11,677 nucleotides of DNA from DASUBN01 sp036500225 (GTDB lineage Bacteria > Pseudomonadota > Gammaproteobacteria > Natronospirales > REEB76), in NCBI GenBank assembly GCA_036500225.1, contig DASYCJ010000050.1, positions 1-11,677 on the forward strand, written 5' to 3'. Each line of letters begins with the position of its first letter. Positions within the stretch are counted from its first letter, which is position 1. Of the stretch, positions 5,884 to 11,677 are shown piece by piece. Under the pieces are notes generated by a model. It saw nothing but the letters and a program-made list of their open reading frames with translations. It made no database searches and was not told the DNA's origin. The position numbers were made by a program, and so were the translations under genes.

Positions 5884-7659
5884 ATGGACATCCAACACGA
5901 TAACTCGCGCAACGGCGCAGACATCCTCGTCGACACCATCCTCGCCTTCGGCGTGGATACCATCTATGGCCTGCCGGGCGATGGCATCAACGGCATCATG
6001 GAGGCCATCCGCAAGCGCCGCGACCAGGTACGCTTCATCCAGGTCCGTCACGAGGAATCGGCGGCCTTCGCCGCAGCCGCCCACGCCAAGTTCACCGGCA
6101 AGTTGGGATGCTGCCTCGCCACTACCGGGCCCGGCGGCACCCATCTCCTGACGGGTCTCTACGACGCAAAATTGGACCGGGTGCCGGTACTCGCCATCAC
6201 CGGCGCGCCCTACCATGATCTCGTGGATAGCTTCACTCAGCAGGACATCGACCATTCCAAGGTGTTCATGGACGTGGCCGCCTATACCGGTCGCGTGATG
6301 GGCGCCAAACACGTGGAGAACATCGTCAGCCTCGCCTGCCGGCACGCTCTGGGCTACCGGGGCGTGGGCCACGTGGCCATGCCCGTAGACGTGCAGGAGG
6401 AGAAGGAGCAGGCGGACAAGCCCTCCGATCGCAACAAGCCTCATCACGCATCGTTGGTGCCGGAGAGCGGCGAGCGCCGCGCGCCGGCGAGCGAGATTGA
6501 GCGGGCCGCCGCAGTGCTGAACTCGGCGCAGCGCGTGGTGATCCTCGCGGGGCAGGGTGCCTTGGGCTCGGCAGCGGAGGTCACCCGCACCGCGGAGCTC
6601 CTGGGCGCGCCCATCGTCAAAGCCCTGCGCGGCAAGGGTCTGGTGGCGGACGATCATCCTTTCACCACCGGCGGCCTCGGCCTCCTGGGCACGCGCCCCA
6701 GCCAGGAAGCCCTGGAGGATTGCGATGCGCTGCTGATCGTCGGTTCCACCTTCCCCTATATCGAGTACTACCCCAAGCCCGGCCAGGCCCGCGGCGTGCA
6801 GATCGACCGGGACCCGACGCGCATCGGGCTGCGCTTCCCAGCGGAAGTGGGTTTGGTGGGCGATGCTCGCGCCACGCTGGCCGCGCTCAACGAGCGCCTG
6901 GAGCGCAAGGAGGACCGGGCCTTCCTGGAACATGCGCAGGAATCGGCGCGCCATTGGCGCGGACTCCTGCACGACACGGCAGCGCGGGACACGATGCCCA
7001 TGCCTCCCGGGCGCATCGTCAGCGAAGTGGGAGACCGCCTGGCGGACGATGCCATCGTGGTCTGGGACTCAGGCCACAATACCGGGCTCATGGCCCGCTA
7101 CGTCACCGCCAAATCGCATCAGATGTACGGTGGCTCCGGCCTCTCGGCATCCATGGCCTGCGCCATCCCCTATGCGATCGCCGCGGCCGTGGCCCATCCG
7201 GGCCGCCAGGTGGTGGCCTTCGTCGGTGACGGGGGCTTGAGCATGCTCATGGGCGAGCTCGCCACCATCTCCCGCTACCGGCTGCCCATCAAGATCGTGT
7301 TGATCAAGAACGGCATGCTGGGCCAGATCAAGTGGGAACAGATGATGTTCCTGGGTAACCCCGAGTACGAATGCGCACTCGAGCCCATAGACTTCGTGAA
7401 GGTCGCAGAGGCTTGCGGCATCAAGGCCTGGCACGTGGAGCAGGGAGCGGATTGCCCGCGCATCGCCGAGGAGGCCCTGGGCTTCGAGGGCGCGGCACTC
7501 ATCGAGGCGGTGGTGGATCCAAATGAACCGCTGCTGCCGCCCAAGCGCAACGAAAAGTACATGCAGAACATGGACAAGGCCCTGCCGGATACGCCGGGGG
7601 CCGCTGAGATCCGCCGCAACCTGACTGAGGAGCCCGCCCGCACCATGCTGCGGCCCTAA
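5884..7659 (+). CDS. thiamine-diphosphate enzyme, pyruvate oxidase type (PoxB/YdaP-like)
   Basis: This 591-residue enzyme has all three domains of the pyruvate oxidase/acetolactate synthase family. The N-terminal PYR domain has YGLPGDGINGIMEA (28-41) and the catalytic Glu in RHEESAAF (E57). The central domain holds LAGQGALGSAAEV and a nucleotide-type fold. The C-terminal PP domain has the Mg-ThDP motif GDGG (448-451) followed 27 residues after the Asp by N476 (IKNGMLGQIKWEQ). The spacing matches E. coli PoxB, but with KN in place of NN. Such enzymes decarboxylate pyruvate to acetate using FAD and a quinone or oxygen as acceptor. I prefer this to acetolactate synthase because of the PoxB/YdaP-like PYR segment and the lack of a regulatory-subunit gene. 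ATG 5884 has no clear Shine-Dalgarno. It converges on the SRPBCC gene. Confidence 0.87.
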   Translation: MDIQHDNSRNGADILVDTILAFGVDTIYGLPGDGINGIMEAIRKRRDQVRFIQVRHEESAAFAAAAHAKFTGKLGCCLATTGPGGTHLLTGLYDAKLDRVPVLAITGAPYHDLVDSFTQQDIDHSKVFMDVAAYTGRVMGAKHVENIVSLACRHALGYRGVGHVAMPVDVQEEKEQADKPSDRNKPHHASLVPESGERRAPASEIERAAAVLNSAQRVVILAGQGALGSAAEVTRTAELLGAPIVKALRGKGLVADDHPFTTGGLGLLGTRPSQEALEDCDALLIVGSTFPYIEYYPKPGQARGVQIDRDPTRIGLRFPAEVGLVGDARATLAALNERLERKEDRAFLEHAQESARHWRGLLHDTAARDTMPMPPGRIVSEVGDRLADDAIVVWDSGHNTGLMARYVTAKSHQMYGGSGLSASMACAIPYAIAAAVAHPGRQVVAFVGDGGLSMLMGELATISRYRLPIKIVLIKNGMLGQIKWEQMMFLGNPEYECALEPIDFVKVAEACGIKAWHVEQGADCPRIAEEALGFEGAALIEAVVDPNEPLLPPKRNEKYMQNMDKALPDTPGAAEIRRNLTEEPARTMLRP

Positions 7660-7688
7660 GTCCTTCCCGTCCGGATGCATGAAGACCG

Positions 7689-8219
7689 TCAGCCCTGGCC
7701 GCGGCCTTTATGCGTCGCTACGGCGGCGGCAGTGGCGGTGTGCCACTCTTCGATCATCGCCCGATAGCTGTCCGGTCTCAGGAACTCATCCACGAAGCGG
7801 ATACCCTCCGGACTGGTGCCCGTGACGGTGTAGCGAACGCTCACATCGGTGCCACCGCCCGCAGGCGTGGAGCAGACCACATCCACCAGGCCCATGTTCG
7901 AACCTTCCTTCAGCCGAGCATAGCTGGCGCGGCCCTGCGAGGGGCTAAATTCCGTGACGATCCAGGTGGTCTCGATGCCATCGTGGCCGCGGGTGCGGAA
8001 CACACTGCCGCGCTCACCTTGGCCGCTGAGGATCTCCGGGTCCCAACCGGGCGCCCAGACACGTTCTCCTTCCGCCGTGAACAGAGGCAAGACCTGGGCC
8101 AGCGGGGCATCCAAGTGGAAACTCGCTATCTGGGAGGCGGGGGCTGCGGACATGGCACTGCTGCTCCATAGGGCGGCCGACAGCAGAGTCAGACCCGGGA
8201 GAGACGGAGGGACGCGCAT
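7689..8219 (-). CDS. SRPBCC (START-like) family protein with signal peptide
   Basis: From ATG 8219 the 176-residue product begins with a short basic start and a hydrophobic core (LPGLTLLSAALWSSSAMSA), a likely Sec signal peptide cleaved near APA-SQ at about 26-28. The mature part starts with ASFHLDAPLAQVLPLF, the first strand and helix of the SRPBCC/polyketide-cyclase fold. It continues with ERVWAPGWDPEIL, TTWIVTEFSP and DVSVRYTVTGTSPEG, and ends in a long C-terminal helix (RPDSYRAMIEEWHTATAAAVATH). Such proteins hold hydrophobic ligands in a helix-grip pocket; the ligand is unknown. An in-frame GTG at 8276 would add 19 residues before the signal peptide, so I prefer 8219, although neither start has a good ribosome site. 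The upstream DNA has two GGTACC repeats. Confidence 0.78.
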   Translation of the reverse strand: MRVPPSLPGLTLLSAALWSSSAMSAAPASQIASFHLDAPLAQVLPLFTAEGERVWAPGWDPEILSGQGERGSVFRTRGHDGIETTWIVTEFSPSQGRASYARLKEGSNMGLVDVVCSTPAGGGTDVSVRYTVTGTSPEGIRFVDEFLRPDSYRAMIEEWHTATAAAVATHKGRGQG

Positions 8220-8242
8220 ATCGGGCCGCAGGATGGGTAACG

Positions 8243-8258
8243 AGGTACCAAGGTACCA
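8243..8258 (-). repeat. tandem AGGTACCA repeat upstream of the SRPBCC gene
   Basis: AGGTACCA occurs twice in direct contact, each unit holding the palindrome GGTACC. It lies 24-39 nt upstream of ATG 8219 and could be an operator or part of the leader. If translation began at GTG 8276 instead, it would be inside the coding region. Confidence 0.4.
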
Positions 8259-8291
8259 GAGTACTATCGTCGCCACAAGACCGGAAAGAAG

Positions 8292-8321
8292 GAGGCCGGG
8301 TGACTCTCGCTACCCGGCCTC
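8292..8321 (-). terminator. intrinsic terminator after the KGG-like gene
   Basis: GAGGCCGGGT and ACCCGGCCTC form a perfect 10-bp stem around a 10-nt loop. On the minus strand the stem is followed by CTTCTTTCC, a broken U-rich tail. The hairpin lies 32 nt past the stop of the hydrophilic-repeat gene and upstream of the SRPBCC gene, separating the two units. Confidence 0.7.
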
Positions 8322-8352
8322 TTCATCTACTCAACTTGCTGATCTTCTCAGA

Positions 8353-8709
8353 TCAACGGCTGCCCTGGTCGCTGCCCTGGCTGCCGGACTCGTCTGACTG
8401 GTTGGACGAAGCGCTCTTGCTGCTGCCGCTATGGCTGTGCTCACCGCCCTTGCGCTGGGCTTCCTTGTCACTGGCGGCACCGGTGGCTTTGGAACCGCTG
8501 TGGGCGCTGCTGCGGTCTTCGGTCGAATCATCCGAGCCGTAGTTCGAGCCCGGGGCGTTCTTGTTGCTGCCGCTGTGGCTCTGGTCGCCACCGCTGCGCT
8601 GGGCATTCTTGTCCTGGGAGGAACCTGCGGCTTCGACGCTGTTGTCGCCTTGCTCCTGGCTGCCGGGGCTCTCGACGCTCGGGTTGCTGTGCTCATTTTC
8701 CTGATTCAT
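8353..8709 (-). CDS. hydrophilic repetitive protein with two degenerate KGG-type repeats
   Basis: The 118-residue product is almost wholly Ser, Gly, Asn, Gln, Asp, Glu, Lys and His, and is expected to be disordered. Two copies of one unit are visible: DKNAQRSGGDQSHSGSNK (33-50) and DKEAQRKGGEHSHSGSSK (81-98), 48 residues apart. The AQRKGGEHSH core resembles the KGG repeats of stress proteins such as GsiB and YciG, which are linked to desiccation and general stress. The repeats lack the usual FAxMD..K lead-in, so the assignment is tentative. The same duplication shows in DNA at 8416-8469 and 8560-8613. ATG 8709 has AGGAG 7 nt upstream. An in-frame ATG at 8838 would add 43 unlike, arginine-rich residues and is not preferred. 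A terminator follows at 8292-8321. Confidence 0.72.
   Translation of the reverse strand: MNQENEHSNPSVESPGSQEQGDNSVEAAGSSQDKNAQRSGGDQSHSGSNKNAPGSNYGSDDSTEDRSSAHSGSKATGAASDKEAQRKGGEHSHSGSSKSASSNQSDESGSQGSDQGSR
8416..8469 (-). repeat. 54-bp intragenic direct repeat, unit 1
   Basis: This aligns without gaps to 8560-8613 (offset 144 nt). It encodes the KGG-like unit at residues 81-98 of the hydrophilic protein. The ends CTTG.TGCTGCCGCT and TGCGCTGGGC..T.CTTGTC are shared, with scattered substitutions between. The duplication therefore is not recent. Confidence 0.6.
8560..8613 (-). repeat. 54-bp intragenic direct repeat, unit 2
   Basis: Partner of 8416-8469. It encodes the unit at residues 33-50 of the same protein. 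The frame is kept between the two copies. Confidence 0.6.
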
Positions 8710-9060
8710 GGGTCGACTCCTGTTACGGGCTACCGTCCTTATGGACGCCTCCGCGTTGGCTGCCCTGCATCGCGGAGACGGTCGTCCCACCACGGCCCTT
8801 GAGGCCATGTCACTGTAATAGCGTGGGATGTTCGCCATTGTGGCCGCACCGTATGCGGATGGTGTGACGCGCTGCTCATCCAGATGAAACGTGATGTGCC
8901 TCAGGTAGCGACCTGAAGCTACTTCGCTCTTGCGACAGACACTCCCGATGGCACATCACTGGTTGCGTGGAATTGAGCAGCGGTGCACAGCCGCTGCCGC
9001 GCGAAGACTCTATCTTGCTTAGCCTCATCATCTCTGTCCCACCCGCAACGCGAGGGCACC
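8710..9060. other. 351-nt divergent noncoding region
   Basis: This separates the KGG-like gene (-) from the hemerythrin gene (+), and both promoters must lie here. I see no convincing protein. The only marked structure is the nested inverted repeat at 8891-8959. CTCTATCTTG (about 9008-9017) is a possible -10 region for the hemerythrin gene, without a matching -35. No RNA gene is recognised. Confidence 0.5.
8891..8959. repeat. nested inverted repeat (possible structured RNA or small element)
   Basis: GTGATGTGCC (8891-8900) and GGCACATCAC (8950-8959) are perfect 10-bp inverted repeats. Inside them is the palindrome CAGGT-AGCG-ACCTG (8902-8915). It overlaps an alternative pair, GTAGC (8905-8909) with GCTAC (8918-8922). 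The result is a 69-nt element that could fold into an outer stem with internal hairpins, on either strand. There is no U-tract after it, so it is not a simple terminator. An untranslated leader structure, a small RNA, a REP/MITE-like element or a protein-binding site are all possible. Confidence 0.45.
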
Positions 9061-9684
9061 ATGCATACCCAGAACAATCTCCGTTCCCAGGTCACCGCCA
9101 AGATGTTCGAAGCCGCCAAGTCCGAGGATAAGCCGAAGGACGCAGTGGCCCTGCTCAAAGCGGATCATCAGGAAGCCACCAAGCTCTACAAGAAGTTCTT
9201 CAAGGCCAAGGCTGCCGCCAAGAAGAAGGAGATCGTCGGCCAGCTCTGCCTGGCCTTGAGCGTGCACATGCGCATCGAGGAAGACCTCTTCTACCCGGCA
9301 GTGAAGAAGGCCCTCAAGGCCAAGGACAAGGAGCTGGTGCCGGAAGCGCGGGTGGAGCATGCCAGCCTGAAGCGTTTGATCACCGAGGTGGAATCGGCAC
9401 CCGAAGGCGAGGAGTTCGACGCCCGTGTGCAGGTGATGTGCGAGTACACCACGCACCACGTGAAGGAAGAGGAGACCAAGATGTTCCCCAAGGCCCGAGC
9501 CTCCGGCGTGGACATGCAAGACCTGGGAACCAAGCTGTTGCGCCGCAAGCTAGAACTGCTGGACCAGATGGCGAGCAAGGCCTCGCACCGGAGCAAGGCG
9601 CCCAAGCCCAGTTCGCTGTTCAAGCAGCGCGCCAGCCGTACGGTCCGCGGCAACGGCAGCCGGCATCACGCGGCGCGGGGCTGA
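9061..9684 (+). CDS. hemerythrin-domain protein with basic C-terminal tail
   Basis: Of the 207 residues, about 25-160 form a four-helix hemerythrin (HHE) domain. Candidate di-iron ligands are H36 (KADHQEA), H69 with E73 (HMRIEED), H100 (VEHASL) and H133 with E137 (HHVKEEE), in the family order H, HxxxE, H, HxxxE. Such proteins bind O2 or NO, or sense or buffer oxygen and iron. The tail (about 172-207) is rich in Lys, Arg, Ser and His, with no predicted fold. ATG 9061 is chosen because GAGGG lies just upstream and homology starts soon after. In-frame residues upstream to 8983 are unlike the family. It stands alone, converging on the DUF6496 gene. Confidence 0.88.
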   Translation: MHTQNNLRSQVTAKMFEAAKSEDKPKDAVALLKADHQEATKLYKKFFKAKAAAKKKEIVGQLCLALSVHMRIEEDLFYPAVKKALKAKDKELVPEARVEHASLKRLITEVESAPEGEEFDARVQVMCEYTTHHVKEEETKMFPKARASGVDMQDLGTKLLRRKLELLDQMASKASHRSKAPKPSSLFKQRASRTVRGNGSRHHAARG

Positions 9685-9772
9685 TCGGAGTCTTTAAGCC
9701 GGCGACGCGTAGGCGCCGCCGCAGTCAGGGCGAGTACCGGGTATCAGCTTATATCCGGTCTATCTCGGGGCT

Positions 9773-9798
9773 GTCGCCACAAGCCGGAATGTGGCGGC
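9773..9798. terminator. weak hairpin between convergent genes
   Basis: CGCCACA (9775-9781) pairs with TGTGGCG (9790-9796) over an 8-nt loop, and the stem can extend by a T-G and a G-C pair. It sits between the hemerythrin stop (9684) and the DUF6496 stop (9812). Neither strand has a U-tract after the stem, so termination is only a guess. Confidence 0.25.
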
Positions 9799-9811
9799 AG
9801 CCGCCCCTTGG

Positions 9812-10021
9812 TCACTTCTTCTTTTTCTTGCGCGGGACTTTCTTCCCCTTCTTGCGGGCCTTGGACAGACCGATGGCGATGGCCTGCTTGCGGCTCTTCA
9901 CCTTGCCGTGGCGGCCCTTGCCGCTCTTGGCGTTGCCGCGTTTGGCGCGGTGCAGTTCGCGGCCGACTTCGCTGCTGGCGCTCTTCGAATACTTGCGTTT
10001 ACGTTTCTTCTTGCCTGCCAT
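9812..10021 (-). CDS. DUF6496 family lysine-rich protein (69 residues)
   Basis: This is a small and extremely basic protein. The core KYSKSASSEVGRELHRAKRG (10-29), then VKSRKQAIAIGLSKARKKGK (41-60), matches the DUF6496 pattern, with the highly conserved SRKQAIAIGLSKAR. Lys/Arg clusters stand at both ends (GKKKRKRK and PRKKKKK). No function is known. The charge and size suggest nucleic-acid binding, which is an inference. ATG 10021 has AAGGAA about 8 nt upstream. It is monocistronic, downstream of the terminator that ends the SDR transcript. Confidence 0.8.
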   Translation of the reverse strand: MAGKKKRKRKYSKSASSEVGRELHRAKRGNAKSGKGRHGKVKSRKQAIAIGLSKARKKGKKVPRKKKKK

Positions 10022-10120
10022 GGGAGCGTTCCTTCTATAGGGTGGATGCTTCGATTATGTGAGTGCAAGGGACAGATTCTGCGAAGCAGCCGACAAAACT
10101 GCGAGGCTGTCTCGACCACG

Positions 10121-10148
10121 AAAAAGCCCGGCGCTTCCGCGCCGGGCT
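10121..10148 (-). terminator. strong intrinsic terminator after the SDR gene
   Basis: On the minus strand AGCCCGGCGC and GCGCCGGGCT form a perfect 10-bp stem with a GGAA tetraloop, followed by TTTTT. It lies 19 nt past the stop of the SDR gene at 10168 and isolates it from the DUF6496 gene. Confidence 0.92.
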
Positions 10149-10167
10149 GCGTCGCCTTCGACGCGGA

Positions 10168-11157
10168 TCAGCCGCCGGAATAGCCGCCGATCACCGGCAG
10201 GATCTCGCCGGTGATGTAGCTGGAGCAGCTGGGCGCCGCCAGGAAAACATAGGCCGGCGCCAGTTCCTCCGGTTGGGCCGCACGTTTCATGGGCGTGGCC
10301 TGGCCGAACTTCTCTACGTCCTCGCCGCCGCTGTCCGAGGGGTTGAGGGGCGTCCACACCGGCCCCGGCGCCACGGCGTTCACCCGGATGCCCCGGTCCA
10401 GAAGGTTCTCCGACAGGGAGCGGGCGAACATATGCAGCCCCCCCTTGGTGGCGGCGTAGATGGGCAGGTCGCCGTTGCCCACCAGGCCGGTCACTGAGCC
10501 GGTGACGATGATGGAGCTGCCGTTCTTGAGATGCGGCACCGCCGCCTGGGTCATGAAGAAAGTGCCGTACAGGTTGGTCTTCATGTGCATGTCGAGAGCT
10601 TCAGCGGTCGCATCCTCGAACTTGGTGCTGTGGATCTGGAAACCGGCGTTGTTCACCAGGATGTCCAGCTTGCCGAACTCCTTCAGGGTCTTGTCCACGG
10701 CGCGCTTGCAGAAGCCTTGGTCGCGGATATCGCCGCTGATGACGATGGCCTTGCGCCCTTCCTTCTCCACGGCGCGTTTGGTCTCTTCCGCATCTTCATG
10801 TTCGTTCAGGTACACGATCGCCACGTCCGCACCTTCCCGCGCATATAGCACCGCCACGGCGCGACCGATGCCGGAATCGGCGCCGGTGACGATGGCCACC
10901 ATGTCCTGGAGCTTCTCCGAGCCCTTGTAGCCGGGGGCCTCGTACATGGGCTGCGGATCAATCTTGGCCTCGTGACCGGGTTTCTTATGGTGTTGCTTGG
11001 GGAAGGAGCTCGGATACTCGCGTACGCCCGCCTGCATGGCGTGCTTCTTGTGCTTCTCGCCTTTATGCTCTTCGTCCTTGCGATCCACGTCTGCCTGGAT
11101 GTGGCGGTGCTGCTTGGCGACTTCGTCCGGATTATGTGTGCTGCTGTGTTCGGCCAT
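10168..11157 (-). CDS. SDR family oxidoreductase with charged N-terminal extension (YdaD/YhdF-like)
   Basis: The 329-residue product has a classical short-chain dehydrogenase domain from about residue 84. The nucleotide site is TGADSGIG (91-98), followed by NNAG (169-172), catalytic Ser at 221 (VTGSVTG), Tyr234 and Lys238 (YAATK), and PGPV (264-267). D143 is the adenine-site Asp (SGDIRD). Residues 1-70 are a polar extension rich in His, Lys, Glu and Asp, followed by DPQPMYEAPGYKGSEKLQ. That last segment is typical of the YdaD/YhdF/YghA group, which are general-stress dehydrogenases in Bacillus. The true substrate is unknown. ATG 11157 has GAGGAG 8 nt upstream. An in-frame extension to 11370 would cross the divergent gene's start and is rejected. 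Confidence 0.88.
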   Translation of the reverse strand: MAEHSSTHNPDEVAKQHRHIQADVDRKDEEHKGEKHKKHAMQAGVREYPSSFPKQHHKKPGHEAKIDPQPMYEAPGYKGSEKLQDMVAIVTGADSGIGRAVAVLYAREGADVAIVYLNEHEDAEETKRAVEKEGRKAIVISGDIRDQGFCKRAVDKTLKEFGKLDILVNNAGFQIHSTKFEDATAEALDMHMKTNLYGTFFMTQAAVPHLKNGSSIIVTGSVTGLVGNGDLPIYAATKGGLHMFARSLSENLLDRGIRVNAVAPGPVWTPLNPSDSGGEDVEKFGQATPMKRAAQPEELAPAYVFLAAPSCSSYITGEILPVIGGYSGG

Positions 11158-11357
11158 CGAAGGATCTCCTCGGGATGGATGATGACGGTCTGGCCCGCAG
11201 TGTCCGACGTCCATTTGCGATTTGCTGAGAATCAATCCGCAAGACGCGCGATCCATATGGGTCGGATTAGCGACGGTTACGGGGTTAGAGTCCCAAGCTG
11301 GATTGAGCGGAGGATTTGCAGCTAGTATCGGTCTCGGCAGAAGCAGAGGGGCGACAC

Positions 11358-11677
11358 GTGAACGATGCACAGACGTTGAGAGCGATTCGCATCCTGCACG
11401 CCGCCATCTACGTGGTGCTGATGATATGTACCTGCATCCTGCTCTATGCCGGCATCACCGGGGCGTACAGCCTCTGGCTCTGGATCGCTCTGGCCTTGTT
11501 GGCCGTGGAAGTCTGCGTCTATGTCGGTTTCGGCATGCGGTGCCCGGTGACGGATTGGGCCGTCAAGTACGGCGCGCCACAAGGCCACGCTTTCGATACC
11601 CACCTGTCCAAGCGTCACTCCGACTGGCTGTTCAATACCATCACGGCGCTGATGGCGCTCGGTCTGCTGCTCCTGGC
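11358..11677 (+). CDS. small multi-helix membrane protein, 5' part (3' end outside window)
   Basis: The frame from GTG 11358 stays open to the window end (106 complete codons). AGAGGGG lies about 7 nt upstream, a good ribosome site. Helices are predicted at about residues 12-33 (LHAAIYVVLMICTCILLYAG) and 37-58 (SLWLWIALALLAVEVCVYVG), with a third starting near 94 (NTITALMALGLLLL). The polar stretch between holds MRCPVTDWAVKYGAPQGHAF, close to the CPLTxWE loop of DUF2784-like proteins, but I hold that weakly. GTG is the only start with a ribosome site. It is divergent from the SDR gene across about 200 nt. Confidence 0.7.
   Translation, partial: MNDAQTLRAIRILHAAIYVVLMICTCILLYAGITGAYSLWLWIALALLAVEVCVYVGFGMRCPVTDWAVKYGAPQGHAFDTHLSKRHSDWLFNTITALMALGLLLL

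Noticed and set aside
5872..6972. 366-residue open frame antisense to the PoxB/YdaP-like gene
   Set aside because: It is a shadow of a GC-rich coding strand. It has no family features, and the opposite strand holds an unmistakable enzyme.
9028..9519. 163-residue open frame antisense to the hemerythrin gene
   Set aside because: Its Leu/Gly/His-rich sequence follows from the codons of the real gene, whose iron ligands are in place.
11303..11328. Promoter TTGAGC / TAGTAT for the last gene
   Set aside because: The spacer is 14 nt, too short for sigma-70, and the match is weak.
11158..11370. Upstream extension of the SDR gene
   Set aside because: ATG 11157 has a GAGGAG ribosome site, and the extension would run across the divergent gene's start at 11358.
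1..11677. CRISPR array, tRNA, rRNA, insertion sequence or prophage
   Set aside because: I saw no regularly spaced repeats, no tRNA-type fold, no transposase or integrase sequence and no phage gene. The direct repeats found are gene duplications or upstream elements.

Overview
The window is a GC-rich, densely coded piece of bacterial chromosome. Codon use, the Shine-Dalgarno sites and the set of families (GFA, DUF3309, DUF6496, hemerythrin, KGG-like protein, PoxB/YdaP-type enzyme) fit a soil or water Pseudomonadota, perhaps a gammaproteobacterium. The taxon is inferred from gene content and codon feel only. I see no rRNA, tRNA, CRISPR array, transposase, integrase or phage gene.

Layout. 1-1590: the 3' end of an alpha/beta hydrolase (+), a small SET-domain methyltransferase (-), a GFA-type zinc protein (+) and a 73-residue two-helix membrane protein (+). 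1591-4345: a dihydrofolate-reductase-family protein (-) and a 153-residue conserved protein (-), each behind a copy of the same ~61-bp upstream element, then a divergent DHA2-type MFS exporter (+). 4431-5690: an orphan two-helix membrane protein and a second, diverged copy of the 73-residue membrane protein (both +), then a gene that looks broken by frameshifts (+) and a 52-residue DUF3309 membrane peptide (-). 5884-8352: a PoxB/YdaP-type thiamine-diphosphate enzyme (+) and an exported SRPBCC protein (-). 8353-10021: a repetitive hydrophilic KGG-like protein (-), a 351-nt noncoding stretch holding a nested inverted repeat, a hemerythrin-domain protein with a basic tail (+) and a very lysine-rich DUF6496 protein (-). 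10121-11677: a strong terminator, an SDR oxidoreductase with a long charged N-terminal extension (-), and the 5' part of a divergent membrane protein (+).

How the genes fit together. Most are single-gene units in alternating orientation, not one operon. From 5500 onward several belong to families that are general-stress proteins elsewhere: a YdaP/PoxB-like enzyme, a YdaD/YhdF-like SDR, a GsiB/YciG-like KGG protein, plus hemerythrin, DUF3309 and DUF6496. A stress-related accessory region is therefore a reasonable inference, not something the sequence proves. The least explained items are the repeated upstream element (2202-2262 and 2728-2788), the duplicated 73-residue membrane protein (1352 and 4842), the frameshifted gene at 5111-5515, and the inverted-repeat structure at 8891-8959.
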